Shown here one piece after another: positions 1 to 9,007 of a DNA stretch of 64,000 nucleotides. Position 1 is the stretch's first letter. Each line of letters opens with the position of its first letter. A program made the position numbers and the translations under genes. The stretch is taken from NCBI RefSeq assembly GCF_026341825.1, contig NZ_JAPENY010000003.1, positions 1,488,001 to 1,552,000 of the forward strand, in the 5' to 3' direction. Under the pieces are notes generated by a model. The model made no database searches. It had not been told where the DNA came from and saw only the letters and a program-made list of their open reading frames with translations. The stretch comes from Streptomyces sp. NBC_00620. GTDB taxonomy: Bacteria; Actinomycetota; Actinomycetes; Streptomycetales; Streptomycetaceae.

Positions 1-981
1 ACACTTCTGCGCCGCCTCGAACGTTTGTCGGGTTACGACGTCTACCTCTGCACACCGCAGGGCCGCCCGCTCCTGCCCGGCGTTCCCACGCCGGATCCCG
101 CCGTCCTGCCCGCTTCCGTCGACGCCCCACCGACGATCCCCGGCGGATTCGTCCTCCCGGTGCCCGCGCCCGGCGGCCCGGCGGGCTTTCTCGTCGCGTA
201 CGAACGTCAGGGCGCCCAGCCCGGAGGGCTCGCCGTCGCCCAGCACATCGCCACCGTGGCGGCGCTGCGGCTTGCGATGGTGCGCAACGAGCGCGAGACG
301 CTGCGCCGCGAGGGCGCGGAGACGCTGGCCGAACTGCTGCAGGAGGTGCTCGACCCGGAGGCGGCGCGCCGCCGGCTCGCCCGGCACTCGATCGAGGGCG
401 ACACCGTGCTCCTCGTCGTGCGCCACACCACCGACGAGGCGCTGCTGCGCTGCCTGGAGGACCATCCCCATCTGCTGCTCACCTGGGGCGAGGACCGCTA
501 CGTCCTGGGATCGCCGGAGCTGGCGGTGGCCGTCGGTGAGCTGCCGGCCGTGGCCGCCGGGATGAGCCGCCCCTTCTCGCCGGGCGCCGCGCTGAAGGTC
601 GCCCAGCGCGAGGCGCTCTGGGCGGTCTCCAAGGCTGTGGAGTCGGGCCGCCCCGTCGTCCGGTACGGCGACGACTCGACGGGCCGGTGGCTGCCCGACG
701 ACCCCGCTGTCCTGACCGCACTCGTCCAGCACGTGCTCGGCGAGGTGCTGCGCTACGACGAGGCCCACGACTCGCAGTTGCTGGTCTCCGCCCGCACCTG
801 GATGGAGCGCAACCGCCGTACCGACGCGGCTGCCGCGGCGCTCCACATCCATCCGAACACCCTCGCCTACCGGCTGCGCCGCTTCGGCGCTCTCGCCAAC
901 CGTGATCTGACATCGACGGGGGCTCTGGCCGAGGTCTGGCTGGCGATCCAGGCAGCGGGAGCGCTCGGCCTCACCGACTGA
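1..981 (+). CDS. PucR/CdaR-type transcriptional regulator, 3' part
   Basis: The open frame runs in from the left edge without a stop (the first codons read T-L-L-R-R-L-E-R), so the TTG at 25 is probably internal and the gene is truncated by the window. About 326 residues are visible. The last ~60 residues carry the PucR-type C-terminal helix-turn-helix: an acidic/aromatic lead (SARTWMERNRRTDAAAAALH) followed by HPNTLAYRLRRF, the recognition-helix signature of this family. Upstream lies a GAF-like/GGDEF-like sensory region without clear catalytic residues. PucR/CdaR proteins are metabolite-responsive activators, for example of purine or sugar-acid catabolism. The next gene, a LacI regulator, starts 129 bp downstream with its own promoter, so co-transcription is not implied. 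The family call is secure; the target genes are unknown. Confidence 0.8.
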   Translation, partial: TLLRRLERLSGYDVYLCTPQGRPLLPGVPTPDPAVLPASVDAPPTIPGGFVLPVPAPGGPAGFLVAYERQGAQPGGLAVAQHIATVAALRLAMVRNERETLRREGAETLAELLQEVLDPEAARRRLARHSIEGDTVLLVVRHTTDEALLRCLEDHPHLLLTWGEDRYVLGSPELAVAVGELPAVAAGMSRPFSPGAALKVAQREALWAVSKAVESGRPVVRYGDDSTGRWLPDDPAVLTALVQHVLGEVLRYDEAHDSQLLVSARTWMERNRRTDAAAAALHIHPNTLAYRLRRFGALANRDLTSTGALAEVWLAIQAAGALGLTD

Positions 982-999
982 TTTTCCCTGTCCCAACCC

Positions 1000-1028
1000 T
1001 TGACCCGCCGCTCGGGGAAGTGCACAGT
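1000..1028 (+). promoter_or_regulatory. Candidate promoter of the LacI-led operon
   Basis: TTGACC (1000-1005), a 17-bp spacer and CACAGT (1023-1028) fit a vegetative sigma-70-type promoter with a good -35 and a weak -10. The predicted start near 1035 lies directly before the two palindromes at 1036-1061. The pairing is by eye only. Confidence 0.45.
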
Positions 1029-1035
1029 CTCTCGT

Positions 1036-1061
1036 TAATGCGCATTAGGTAATACGCATTA
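1036..1061. promoter_or_regulatory. Two tandem LacI-type operators
   Basis: TAATGCGCATTA (1036-1047) is a perfect 12-bp palindrome, and TAATACGCATTA (1050-1061) is the same sequence with one change. Both have a central CG, as is usual for LacI-family sites, and their centres are 14 bp apart. They lie just downstream of the predicted start and about 50 bp upstream of the LacI gene. The simplest reading is autoregulation and control of the downstream operon. The A+T-rich arms stand out sharply from the surrounding GC-rich DNA. Confidence 0.65.
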
Positions 1062-1110
1062 ATAGCGCCGTAGACAGCGCCTGATCCTGCCCCGGAGGAG
1101 AGAGATCACT

Positions 1111-2208
1111 GTGGAACCGAGGAAGCGGCCCGGACGTACGCCCGCTCCGGCCGGGCGTACGTCAAGGCCCCGACAGGCCGAGGTGGCCCGGCTCGCGGGG
1201 GTGTCCCAGGCGACCGTGTCCCTGGTGCTTTCGGCCAGGCCCGACGGCAAGGGACCCGTCATCTCCGAGGAGACCCGCCAACGGGTCCTGGAGGCGGCCC
1301 GCAGCCTCGGCTACGTTCCCGACCCGGCCGCCCGGCGGCTGGCCGCCGCCCGCAACAACCTCCTCGGCGTCTTCAGCTTCACCGCCACGTTCCCGACCGA
1401 TGTGCAGCACTCGTACTACCCCTTCCTGGTCGGCGTGGAGCGAGAGGCGGCGGCGCTCGGCTACGACCTGGTGCTGTTCACCGGGTCGAGCACCGGCGGC
1501 GCGGGAGCCGCGGGTCCCGAAGCCCTGAGCCGGGTCCGGCTCGCCGACGGCTGTCTCTTCCTCGGCCGGCACACACCCCGGGCGGAGCTGAAGCGGCTGG
1601 TCGAGGACGGCTTCCCCGTCGTGCACCTGGGCCGCCGCGAGGAGTTGGAGGGCGTGGCATGGGTGGGCGCGGACTATGTCGCGGCCACGCGTGAAGTCGT
1701 GGGCCATCTGGCCGGGTTGGGGCATCGGCGGATCGTCCTGGTCCGCGAGGACGACGACGCGCCCGCCTCGGCGGACCGTCAGCGCGGCTTCCTGGAAGGG
1801 CTGGCAGCGGCAGGTCTGCCCTGCGGGCCCACGGCCGTCTTCCGGTCCGCGGATCCGCAGCGGGAGCTCACGCCCGAACGGCTGCGTGCCTGGGCCGATG
1901 AAGGGGTGACGGCCTTCGTCGCGGAGGAGACCGACACCGGGGCGGCCTGGCGGGGCCTGCTCTCCGCCGTGCGCGAGGCGGGCCTCGACTGCCCCGCAGA
2001 CGTGTCTCTCGCCCTGCTCGGCAGCCCGCCCGCCGACCTGGCGGGGGAACCCGAACCCACCGGATTCGACATCCCCCGGCCGCAGTTGGGCGCCGCGGCC
2101 GTACGTCTGCTGGCCGCGCTCGTCGCGGGCGAGGAGGCGCGGGAGCCGCTCGTCAGCTGCGTCTTCCGCCCGGGTCTGACAACAGGACCGCCGCGTAGCC
2201 ATCCCTGA
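1111..2208 (+). CDS. LacI-family transcriptional regulator
   Basis: 365 aa, GTG start preceded by GGAGGAGAG. After a basic proline-rich lead of ~25 residues comes the LacI HTH and hinge (EVARLAGVSQATVSLVLSAR, then a long-helix SLGYVPDPAARRLA segment), followed by a type-1 periplasmic-binding-like sensor domain of ~290 residues. The family normally represses sugar or carbon-source operons and is released by a small ligand. The operators at 1036-1061 suggest autoregulation. The FAD oxidoreductase gene begins 52 bp downstream, so this is probably the first gene of a LacI-FAD-HyuA-permease unit. The ligand cannot be inferred from the sequence. Confidence 0.88.
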   Translation: MEPRKRPGRTPAPAGRTSRPRQAEVARLAGVSQATVSLVLSARPDGKGPVISEETRQRVLEAARSLGYVPDPAARRLAAARNNLLGVFSFTATFPTDVQHSYYPFLVGVEREAAALGYDLVLFTGSSTGGAGAAGPEALSRVRLADGCLFLGRHTPRAELKRLVEDGFPVVHLGRREELEGVAWVGADYVAATREVVGHLAGLGHRRIVLVREDDDAPASADRQRGFLEGLAAAGLPCGPTAVFRSADPQRELTPERLRAWADEGVTAFVAEETDTGAAWRGLLSAVREAGLDCPADVSLALLGSPPADLAGEPEPTGFDIPRPQLGAAAVRLLAALVAGEEAREPLVSCVFRPGLTTGPPRSHP

Positions 2209-2260
2209 GCACGGCCCGTACGAACCTCCGGATGAACCCGATCCAGCAGCAAGGAGAAGC

Positions 2261-3859
2261 GTGATACCCGAAGCAGACATCCTCGTCGTGGGCGGCGGTC
2301 TCGGTGGCGTGGCCGCAGCACTCGCCGCCTGCCGGGCAGGACGCAGCGTCGTGCTCACCGAGGAGACGGACTGGATCGGCGGCCAGCTCACCAGCCAGGC
2401 CGTACCGCCCGACGAGCACCCGTGGGTCGAGCGGTTCGGCACGACCGCCTCGTACCGCCGGCTGCGTGAGGAGATCCGGAGCTACTACCGCCACTGGTAC
2501 CCGCTGCGGGCCGAGGCCCTGGCGCTCACCGACCTCAACCCGGGGGCGGGCCGCGTCAGCAAGCTCTGCCACGAGCCGAGGGTCGCCCTCGCCGTCCTGG
2601 AGGGCATGCTCGCGCCCCACCGTGCGGCGGGACGGCTGACCGTACTCACCGAGCACCGGCCGGTCTCCGCCGAGTCCGACAACGATGTCGTACGGTCGGT
2701 GACCCTGAAGGACCTGCGCGACGGGACGCATCGCACCCTCACCGCGCGTTACGTCCTGGACGCCACCGAGACGGGCGAACTCCTCCACCTCGCGGGCGTC
2801 GAGCACGCGAACGGGGCCGAGGCACGCGCCGAGTTCGACGAGCCGCACGCCCCCGACGAGGCCCAGCCCCTCAACCAGCAGGGCATCACCGTCACCTTCG
2901 CGCTCTCCCACCACGAGGGCGAGGACCACACGACCGACCGCCCGGAGGACTTCGACTTCTGGCGCACCTACCAGCCCTCGTTCTGGCCGGGCCCGCTGCT
3001 CGGCTTCGAGGCACCCGATCCGCGCACGCTGGAGCCGGTGCCGCGGACCTTCGTACCGAATCCGGCCCTCGACCCGCTCGGCATCTCCGCCGACCAGAGC
3101 GCCGACGCCGGCGACAAGGAACTGTGGGGCTTCCGCCGCATCCTCGCCCGCAAGCTGCACTCCCCGGGCGCCTTCGATTCCGACATCACGCTCGTCAACT
3201 GGCCGCTCAACGACTACTGGCTCAAGCCGTACATCGGACAGGAGGCCGAAGCGCTGCGCGAGGCACGGCAGTTGTCGCTGTCGCTGCTGTACTGGCTGCA
3301 GACCGAGGCGCCGCGCACGGACGGCGGCACCGGATTCCCTGGCCTGCGGATCCGCCCGGACGTGACCGGCACGGCGGACGGCCTGGCCAAGGCGGCGTAC
3401 GTCCGCGAGTCCCGCCGTATCAAGGCGGTCACCACCGTCACCGAGCAGGACGTGGCGATCGACCTCGTCGGACCGTACGGCGGCACGCGGCACCGTGACT
3501 CGGTGGGTGTCGGCAGCTACCGCATCGACCTGCATCCCTCGACCGGCGGCGACAACTACATCGACATCGGGTCCGTGCCGTTCGAGATCCCGCTCGGCGC
3601 GCTCGTGCCGCGCCGGGTGCGCAACCTGCTGCCCGCCGGCAAGAACATCGGCACCACGCACATCACCAACGGCTGCTACCGGCTCCACCCGGTGGAGTGG
3701 AACGTCGGCGAGGTCGCCGGTGCCCTGGCCGCGCACTGCGTCAACGAGGACGTCGAACCACACCAGGTGCAGGCCGAGGACAAGCGGTTCGAGGAGTTCG
3801 CGCGGCTGCTCGACCGCGACGGAGTGCAACGCCACTGGCCGGACGTACGCGGCTACTGA
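2261..3859 (+). CDS. FAD-dependent oxidoreductase (FAD_oxidored/PF12831 type)
   Basis: 532 aa, GTG start with AAGGAG 5 bp upstream. The N-terminus is a Rossmann dinucleotide fold (DILVVGGGLGGVAAALAA) with the acidic beta-2 end (LTEETDWIGGQLTSQ). The C-terminal signature NLLPAGKNIGTTHITNG, followed by YRLHPVEWNVGE, is the conserved FAD-contacting region of the PF12831 group. There is no signal peptide, so it is cytosolic. Most members of this group are uncharacterised; they often sit in carbohydrate or organic-acid loci. Its tight placement between a LacI regulator and a hydantoinase-like gene suggests oxidation of the unit's unknown substrate. The next gene follows after 99 bp. Confidence 0.85.
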   Translation: MIPEADILVVGGGLGGVAAALAACRAGRSVVLTEETDWIGGQLTSQAVPPDEHPWVERFGTTASYRRLREEIRSYYRHWYPLRAEALALTDLNPGAGRVSKLCHEPRVALAVLEGMLAPHRAAGRLTVLTEHRPVSAESDNDVVRSVTLKDLRDGTHRTLTARYVLDATETGELLHLAGVEHANGAEARAEFDEPHAPDEAQPLNQQGITVTFALSHHEGEDHTTDRPEDFDFWRTYQPSFWPGPLLGFEAPDPRTLEPVPRTFVPNPALDPLGISADQSADAGDKELWGFRRILARKLHSPGAFDSDITLVNWPLNDYWLKPYIGQEAEALREARQLSLSLLYWLQTEAPRTDGGTGFPGLRIRPDVTGTADGLAKAAYVRESRRIKAVTTVTEQDVAIDLVGPYGGTRHRDSVGVGSYRIDLHPSTGGDNYIDIGSVPFEIPLGALVPRRVRNLLPAGKNIGTTHITNGCYRLHPVEWNVGEVAGALAAHCVNEDVEPHQVQAEDKRFEEFARLLDRDGVQRHWPDVRGY

Positions 3860-3958
3860 ACACACCCCGCGTGGACGGGAGTTCGGGCGGGGCGGCTCCA
3901 CCCGCCCCGCCCGGTGACCGCCCGCGCGAACCGATCCAGCACAAGGAGGTGCCCGGAC

Positions 3959-6088
3959 ATGAACACACACCGCATCCGCGTCGGCATCGACGTGGGCGGA
4001 ACCTTCACCGACGCCGTGGCCGTGGACGCCACGACCCTCGAACTCCTGGGGCAGGTCAAGGTCCCCACCAGCCACCATCACGAGGACGGCGTCGCACACG
4101 GCATCGTCGAGGCGCTCGACCGGCTCCTGGAACAGACCGGCTGCGCCCCGGCCGACGTCGCCTTCCTGGCGCACGGCACGACCCAGGCTACCAACGCCCT
4201 CCTGGAGGGCGACGTGGCCACCGTCGGACTGATCGGCATCGGGACCGGCCCCGCAGCAGTACTCACCCGCCGCCTCGCCTCGTTCGGCAAGCTCGAACTC
4301 GCCCCCGGCAAAAGGCTTCCGCTGGTCTACGCACATGTCACCGACCCTCAGGACACGGCAGCCGTCCGCAGCGCCGTCGAGCAGTTGAAGGGCGAAGGCG
4401 CCCAAGTCCTCGTCGCCAGCCAGCCGTTCAGCGTCGACCGCCCCGAGGGCGAGCAGACCGTCCTGGACGCGGCACGGCCGTACGGGCTGCCGACGACCGC
4501 CGCGCACGAGATCACCTCGCTGTACGGGCTGCACAAGCGCACCCGCACCGCCGTGGTCAACGCGGCGATCCTGCCCCGCATGCTGGCCACCGCCGACCTC
4601 GTCGACGCCTCCATCACCAAGGCCGGCGTGACCGCGCCACTGATGGTCATGCGCTGCGACGGCGGCGTGATGGCGCTCGGCGAGATGCGCCGCCGACCGC
4701 TACTGACGGTCCTGTCGGGACCGGCCGCCGGAGTCGCGGGCGCCCTGATGCAGGAGCGGGTGAGCGAGGGCGTGTTCCTGGAGACCGGAGGCACCTCGAC
4801 CGACATCAGCGTCGTACGCCGCGGCAAGGTCGCCGTCCGGCACGCCACCATCCTCGGCAAGACCTCGTATCTGAGCGCCCTCGACGTGCGCACCGTCGGT
4901 GTCGGCGGCGGCTCCATGGTGCGGATAGGCGAAGGCCGGGTGACGGGCGTGGGGCCGCGCAGCGCCCACATCGCGGGACTGCCGTACGCCTGCTTCGCCT
5001 CCCCCGACCAGCTGCGCGACGCCAAGGTGGACACCGTCCGGCCCATGGACGGCGACCCCGCCGACTACGCCGTGCTCGACGCGGCGGGCGGGCGGTTCGC
5101 CGTCACGATGACCTGTGCCGCCAACGCCCTCGGCCGCGTCCCCGAGGGCGACTTCGCCCGCTGCGACCCCGAGAGCGCGCGTGCCGCGATCGAGCCGCTG
5201 GCCGCCCATCTCGGCACCGATGTCGCGACCGCGGCGACGCGGATCCTCGACGCGGGCATCGCCCAGGTGAAGTCGGTGGTGGACGCCATGATCCGCGACT
5301 ACCGCCTCGACAAGGACACGGCCGTCCTCGTCGGCGGAGGCGGCGGTGCCGCGTCCGTCACCCCGCACCTGGCCCACACCAGCGGGATGGAGGGCCGGAT
5401 CGCCCGCCACAACGAGGTCATCAGCCCCATCGGCGTCGCCCTCGCGCTCGTACGGGAGCAGGTCGAGCGGATCGTGCCCGGTGCCACGCAGGAGCAGATC
5501 CTCGCCGTCCGGGCCGAGGCGGAGCGGGCGGTCGTCGCCCAGGGTGCCGCCGCCGAAGGCGTCGAGGTCGAGATCACCGTCGACCCGCAGACCAACACCG
5601 TGCGCGCGGTCGCGACCGGCGCCACCGAACTGCGTACCCAGGACCGGTCCCACCGCGCCGACGACACCGAGCGGCTCCATGCCGCGGCGGCCAGCCTCAA
5701 GACCGACCCCGCGGCCGTCCAGGTCCTCGCGGGCACCGCCGCCCACACCGTCTACGGCACCGAGACGCGCCGCCGACTGCGGCCGACCCGACGACCCATA
5801 CGGATCGTCGACGTGGACGGCGTCGTACGCCACCACGCCGCCGACGCCCGCGTGGAGACCACCACCGTGGCCGGCGCCCCGGAGGTGCTCGCCCGGCTGG
5901 TGGGCGAGTCCACCTCGTACGGTGACGGCGGGGTGCGCGCTCCCGCCCTGCGGCTGCTGCTCGGCTCCCGCATCGCCGACCTGTCCGGCGTCCTCGATCC
6001 CCAGCCGCTGCTGGCGCTGGCCCGCAGCGAGTTGCGGGCCCGCGCCGCCGACGAGCCGGTGGTCGCGGTACTGGAGGTGCGGTCATGA
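3959..6088 (+). CDS. Hydantoinase/oxoprolinase A-like ATPase (stand-alone HyuA)
   Basis: 709 aa from the ATG at 3959, chosen because AAGGAGGT (3943-3950) lies 8 bp upstream; the frame is open to a GTG at 3914 without such a site. Residues 4-200 are the Hydant_A_N domain (RVGIDVGGTFTDAVA, AHGTTQATNALLEGD). Residues 205-510 are hydantoinase A (LSGPAAGVAGAL, ETGGTSTDIS, DVRTVGVGGGS). The phosphate-binding motifs belong to the acetone carboxylase/5-oxoprolinase/N-methylhydantoinase A superfamily, which phosphorylates amide or carbonyl substrates. The usual HyuB partner is absent here. The last ~200 residues are less conserved. The stop codon overlaps the next start (ATGA at 6085-6088), implying translational coupling. 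The substrate is unknown. Confidence 0.86.
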   Translation: MNTHRIRVGIDVGGTFTDAVAVDATTLELLGQVKVPTSHHHEDGVAHGIVEALDRLLEQTGCAPADVAFLAHGTTQATNALLEGDVATVGLIGIGTGPAAVLTRRLASFGKLELAPGKRLPLVYAHVTDPQDTAAVRSAVEQLKGEGAQVLVASQPFSVDRPEGEQTVLDAARPYGLPTTAAHEITSLYGLHKRTRTAVVNAAILPRMLATADLVDASITKAGVTAPLMVMRCDGGVMALGEMRRRPLLTVLSGPAAGVAGALMQERVSEGVFLETGGTSTDISVVRRGKVAVRHATILGKTSYLSALDVRTVGVGGGSMVRIGEGRVTGVGPRSAHIAGLPYACFASPDQLRDAKVDTVRPMDGDPADYAVLDAAGGRFAVTMTCAANALGRVPEGDFARCDPESARAAIEPLAAHLGTDVATAATRILDAGIAQVKSVVDAMIRDYRLDKDTAVLVGGGGGAASVTPHLAHTSGMEGRIARHNEVISPIGVALALVREQVERIVPGATQEQILAVRAEAERAVVAQGAAAEGVEVEITVDPQTNTVRAVATGATELRTQDRSHRADDTERLHAAAASLKTDPAAVQVLAGTAAHTVYGTETRRRLRPTRRPIRIVDVDGVVRHHAADARVETTTVAGAPEVLARLVGESTSYGDGGVRAPALRLLLGSRIADLSGVLDPQPLLALARSELRARAADEPVVAVLEVRS

Positions 6089-6684
6089 CGGCCACTGAAC
6101 TCACCCTCCAGGAGCGGGAGTTGATGGATCCCGAGTCCGTCGACGACATCGAATGGGCCGTACGACTGCTGGCCGCCACGCCCACTCACGAGGGCCGCGA
6201 CCGCGAACTGCTGCGCCAATGGGCCCGTAAGGCCGACGAGTTCGGGTCCCGGCTCGCCCCCGTCCCGTCCACGGCCCGCGTGATCGAGCGGGACGGCGGC
6301 CTGGAGCGGATGCTGCTCGCCCGCTACACGTCACGGCCCCCGACGGTCGAGCTCTACACCGACACGCTCGCCCTCGCCGAGGAGTTGGTGGACGCCCGCG
6401 GCTGGCGCGGCTGGTATCCGCCGGGCTCGGTGCGCGCCGCCGCCCTGGCCCATGAGGCCGTGCACGCCCACTTCCACCACGGCCCGGCGAAGGCCGCGCT
6501 CAAGCAGGCGCTCGACCACACCGTGCTGCGCCTCGGACGCCACCGCCTGGCCGGTCATGTCGCCGGTGCCGAGGAGGTCGCCGCGCACGCCTACGCCCGA
6601 ACCGTCTGCGGACTCGGCCGCAGCCCCCTGCTCCTCACCGCCGCACTGCGCGCGGAACTCACCCGGCCCGGAAGAGAGAAGTGA
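6085..6684 (+). CDS. Unrecognised 199-aa protein with HExxH zinc-protease-like motif
   Basis: I do not recognise a named family. The start is fixed by the ATGA overlap with the HyuA-like gene. Residues 123-127 are HEAVH, followed about 36 residues later by EEVAAHAYA, where a Glu could be the third zinc ligand. This HExxH-then-E spacing resembles small gluzincin/M78-type peptidase folds. There is no signal peptide or membrane segment. Position inside the operon (HyuA before, permease 3 bp after) suggests it serves the same pathway, perhaps as an amidase or peptidase or as a structural accessory. Whether it is catalytic is speculation. Confidence 0.6.
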   Translation: MTATELTLQERELMDPESVDDIEWAVRLLAATPTHEGRDRELLRQWARKADEFGSRLAPVPSTARVIERDGGLERMLLARYTSRPPTVELYTDTLALAEELVDARGWRGWYPPGSVRAAALAHEAVHAHFHHGPAKAALKQALDHTVLRLGRHRLAGHVAGAEEVAAHAYARTVCGLGRSPLLLTAALRAELTRPGREK

Positions 6685-6687
6685 CCC

Positions 6688-7968
6688 ATGGGTGTCGTCA
6701 TCCTTCTCGTCATGGCGGCCGGTGTCGCCCTGATGCTCACCCGCAGACTGCCCACCGCCTTCGCCCTTGCCCTGCTCGCCGTCGCCATCGCCTTTCTCGC
6801 CGGGGCACCGCTCACCGGCAAGAACAGCGTGCTGGACACCGTCCTCCAGGAAGGCGCGCCGACCCTGGCCGCCACCATGATCGCGATCATTCTGGGCTCC
6901 TGGCTGGGCAAACTCCTCGACGAGACCGGCATCGCGGGCACCCTCGTCCGCAAGATCGTCGAGTTCGGCGGTGACCGCCCGACCATCGTGGCCCTCGGTG
7001 TCCTTGCCGTGTCCGCACTCGTCGGAACGGTGACCGGCTCGGCACCCGCCGCCATGCTCGCCGGCATCATCGGAATCCCCGCCATGATCGCCGTCGGCGT
7101 GCCCAAGGTGACCGCCGCGGGCACGGTGCTGATGGGCATCGCCGTGGGCATCCCCTTCGAGCTGCCGCTGTGGCAGTTCTTCTCCACCGCGCTGGAACTG
7201 CCGATCCCGACCGTGCGCGGCTTCATGGTGAAGCTCTTCCCGTTCGCGCTGGTCGCCGCTCTCGCGTTCGTCCTCGTCGAGACGCGAAGGCGGGGCACCG
7301 AGCACGCCTGGTCGCTCAAGTCCGTTGACACGAAGCCTCGTTCACGACGCGAGGAGCTGGGCGACGCGCCCTGGTACCCATTGCTCGCCCCCGCCGTGCC
7401 GCTCGTTCTCGCCCTGGGCTTCGAACTCGCCATCATTCCCTCGCTGTTGGCGGGCGTCCTGTACGCGCTGGTCACCACGACCCGGCCCGGCGCGATGAAC
7501 AAGCGGCTACTGCGCACCCTGTACGGCGGTTTCGAGGTGGCCGCCCCGCCGCTCGTCCTGTTCATCGCCATCGGCATCCTGCTCGCGGCCGTGAAACTGC
7601 CCGGCGCCGTCGACGCACTCGAACCGCTCGTCAAGGCCGTCAGCCCGCACAACCCCGTGGTGTTCGTCCTCGTCTTCACGCTCCTCGTCCCGCTGTGCCT
7701 CTACCGCGGCCCCCTCAACGTGTTCGGGCTCGGCGCGGGCATCGCCGGCGTCCTCATCGCCACCGGCATCTACCCGGCGGTCGCCGTCCTCGGCATGGCC
7801 ACCTCGTACAACCAGGTGTTCGGCGTCGCCGACCCCACCAGCACACAGACCGTGTGGAGTGCCCAGTACGCGGGCGTCACTCCCCAACAGGTCATGGTGC
7901 GCACCCTGCCGTACGTCTGGGCGGTCGCCCTCGGCGGCCTGTGCGTCACCGCCGCCACCTACCTCTGA
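6688..7968 (+). CDS. Multi-spanning permease, GntP/CitM-like ion transporter superfamily
   Basis: 426 aa, almost entirely hydrophobic, with about 11-12 membrane segments and no signal peptide beyond the first helix. Features include two inverted-half-like regions with re-entrant motifs (GSWLGKLLDETG near residue 70 and GTVTGSAPAAMLAG near residue 115). The long basic loop near residue 205 (VETRRRGTEHAW) is cytoplasmic. The topology fits carboxylate/gluconate-type secondary transporters rather than MFS. It starts 3 bp after the HExxH gene, so it is probably the importer for the substrate handled by the FAD and HyuA-like enzymes. The transported compound is not deducible from sequence. Confidence 0.75.
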   Translation: MGVVILLVMAAGVALMLTRRLPTAFALALLAVAIAFLAGAPLTGKNSVLDTVLQEGAPTLAATMIAIILGSWLGKLLDETGIAGTLVRKIVEFGGDRPTIVALGVLAVSALVGTVTGSAPAAMLAGIIGIPAMIAVGVPKVTAAGTVLMGIAVGIPFELPLWQFFSTALELPIPTVRGFMVKLFPFALVAALAFVLVETRRRGTEHAWSLKSVDTKPRSRREELGDAPWYPLLAPAVPLVLALGFELAIIPSLLAGVLYALVTTTRPGAMNKRLLRTLYGGFEVAAPPLVLFIAIGILLAAVKLPGAVDALEPLVKAVSPHNPVVFVLVFTLLVPLCLYRGPLNVFGLGAGIAGVLIATGIYPAVAVLGMATSYNQVFGVADPTSTQTVWSAQYAGVTPQQVMVRTLPYVWAVALGGLCVTAATYL

Positions 7969-7998
7969 GCCGCACACCTTCTGGCATTGGAGACCACC

Positions 7999-9000
7999 AT
8001 GCACGAGCAGCACCTCGACCGGCGTCTCTTCCTGCGAGCCACCGCCGCCACCGGAGCCGCCCTCACCGTCGGCACGGCCCTGGGCGCCCAGCCCGCGGCC
8101 GCGGCGCCCGGCGGATTCCCCGACTACGCCTACGTCCGCACCCTTCTGACGCCGTCTCAGCTGAAGTACAACCCGACCGGCGAGATCATCTTCCCCTGCA
8201 TCAGAGGCGTCTACGACAAACTGAGCTCCCCACTCGGCCGCTACTACCTGTACTACGCCCCGCACGACACGCCAGGTGGGATCTGCCTGGCCTACGGCAA
8301 CTCGCTGGAAGGGCCGTTCACGGAGTACCCGTCGAACCCGATCGTCTCCAACAAGTGGTCCCCGCACTACTCCGTCAGCCATGTCTCGTCCCCCCACGTG
8401 CTGTGGAACGAGGACGCCAAGGAGTTCTGGCTGTACTTCCACGGCGAGAACACCACGACGCGCCTCGCCCGCTCGGCCGACGGGATCCACTTCACGTACG
8501 ACAAGGTCGTCCTGTCGGCGTCCATGCTCCCGGCAGGCACCAACGAGACGTCGTACGCCCGGGTCTTCCGCCACGAGCTGCCCTCGCGCGGCGCCCGCTA
8601 CGTGATGGTCTTCATGCTCAACAACACCACCAACCACCGTGACATCCACTGGGGTTGGTCCGCCGACGGCCGCACCTGGACCTACGACCAGACGCCGCTG
8701 ATCCGGCACGGGGACGTCGGCGCCGTCAACGTCGGCGGCCCGCACCTTCTCTACCGCAACGGCAGCACCTACGTCGTCTACAACAAGGACAAGGAGAGCG
8801 GCGGCGACATCATGATCACCGAGGTCGGCAACGACTTCAGCAAGCGCAGCCACCTCGGCGTCTTCTACAACTCCCGCAGCACGGCTCCCGAGAACGGGCG
8901 CTCCGCGGCACCGACCTTCGGCACCGACGGCGGCGTCCCGTACATGATCTACGAGGCGGGAGAGAGGCTCTCGGGGGCCATCGCGGTCGCCCGAGGCTGA
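7999..9000 (+). CDS. Tat-exported beta-propeller (GH43/GH32-like) protein
   Basis: 333 aa from the ATG at 7999, which has GGAG 6 bp upstream; the TTG at 7987 is a less likely start. The N-terminus has a twin-arginine motif (DRRLFLRAT), a hydrophobic stretch and an AxA site (PAAAAPG), so the protein is exported folded. The mature part has repeated blade-like phrases (YYLYYAPHD, EFWLYFHGEN, THRDIHWGWSADGRTW, PYMIYEAG) typical of five-bladed propeller glycosidases of clan F/J type. I could not assign the catalytic acids with confidence. It lies 30 bp after the permease and directly before a strong terminator, so it closes the LacI-controlled unit. This suggests an extracellular sugar-containing substrate. 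Confidence 0.7.
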   Translation: MHEQHLDRRLFLRATAATGAALTVGTALGAQPAAAAPGGFPDYAYVRTLLTPSQLKYNPTGEIIFPCIRGVYDKLSSPLGRYYLYYAPHDTPGGICLAYGNSLEGPFTEYPSNPIVSNKWSPHYSVSHVSSPHVLWNEDAKEFWLYFHGENTTTRLARSADGIHFTYDKVVLSASMLPAGTNETSYARVFRHELPSRGARYVMVFMLNNTTNHRDIHWGWSADGRTWTYDQTPLIRHGDVGAVNVGGPHLLYRNGSTYVVYNKDKESGGDIMITEVGNDFSKRSHLGVFYNSRSTAPENGRSAAPTFGTDGGVPYMIYEAGERLSGAIAVARG

Positions 9001-9007
9001 CCCGACA

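Noticed and set aside
25..981. Complete PucR gene starting at the TTG at 25
   Set aside because: The frame is open to base 1 and the visible protein lacks a normal N-terminus, so it is truncated by the window.
2153..4534. Long leftward open frame (793 codons)
   Set aside because: It is antisense to the FAD and HyuA-like genes, rich in Arg/Val/Asp with no domain, and results from GC codon bias.
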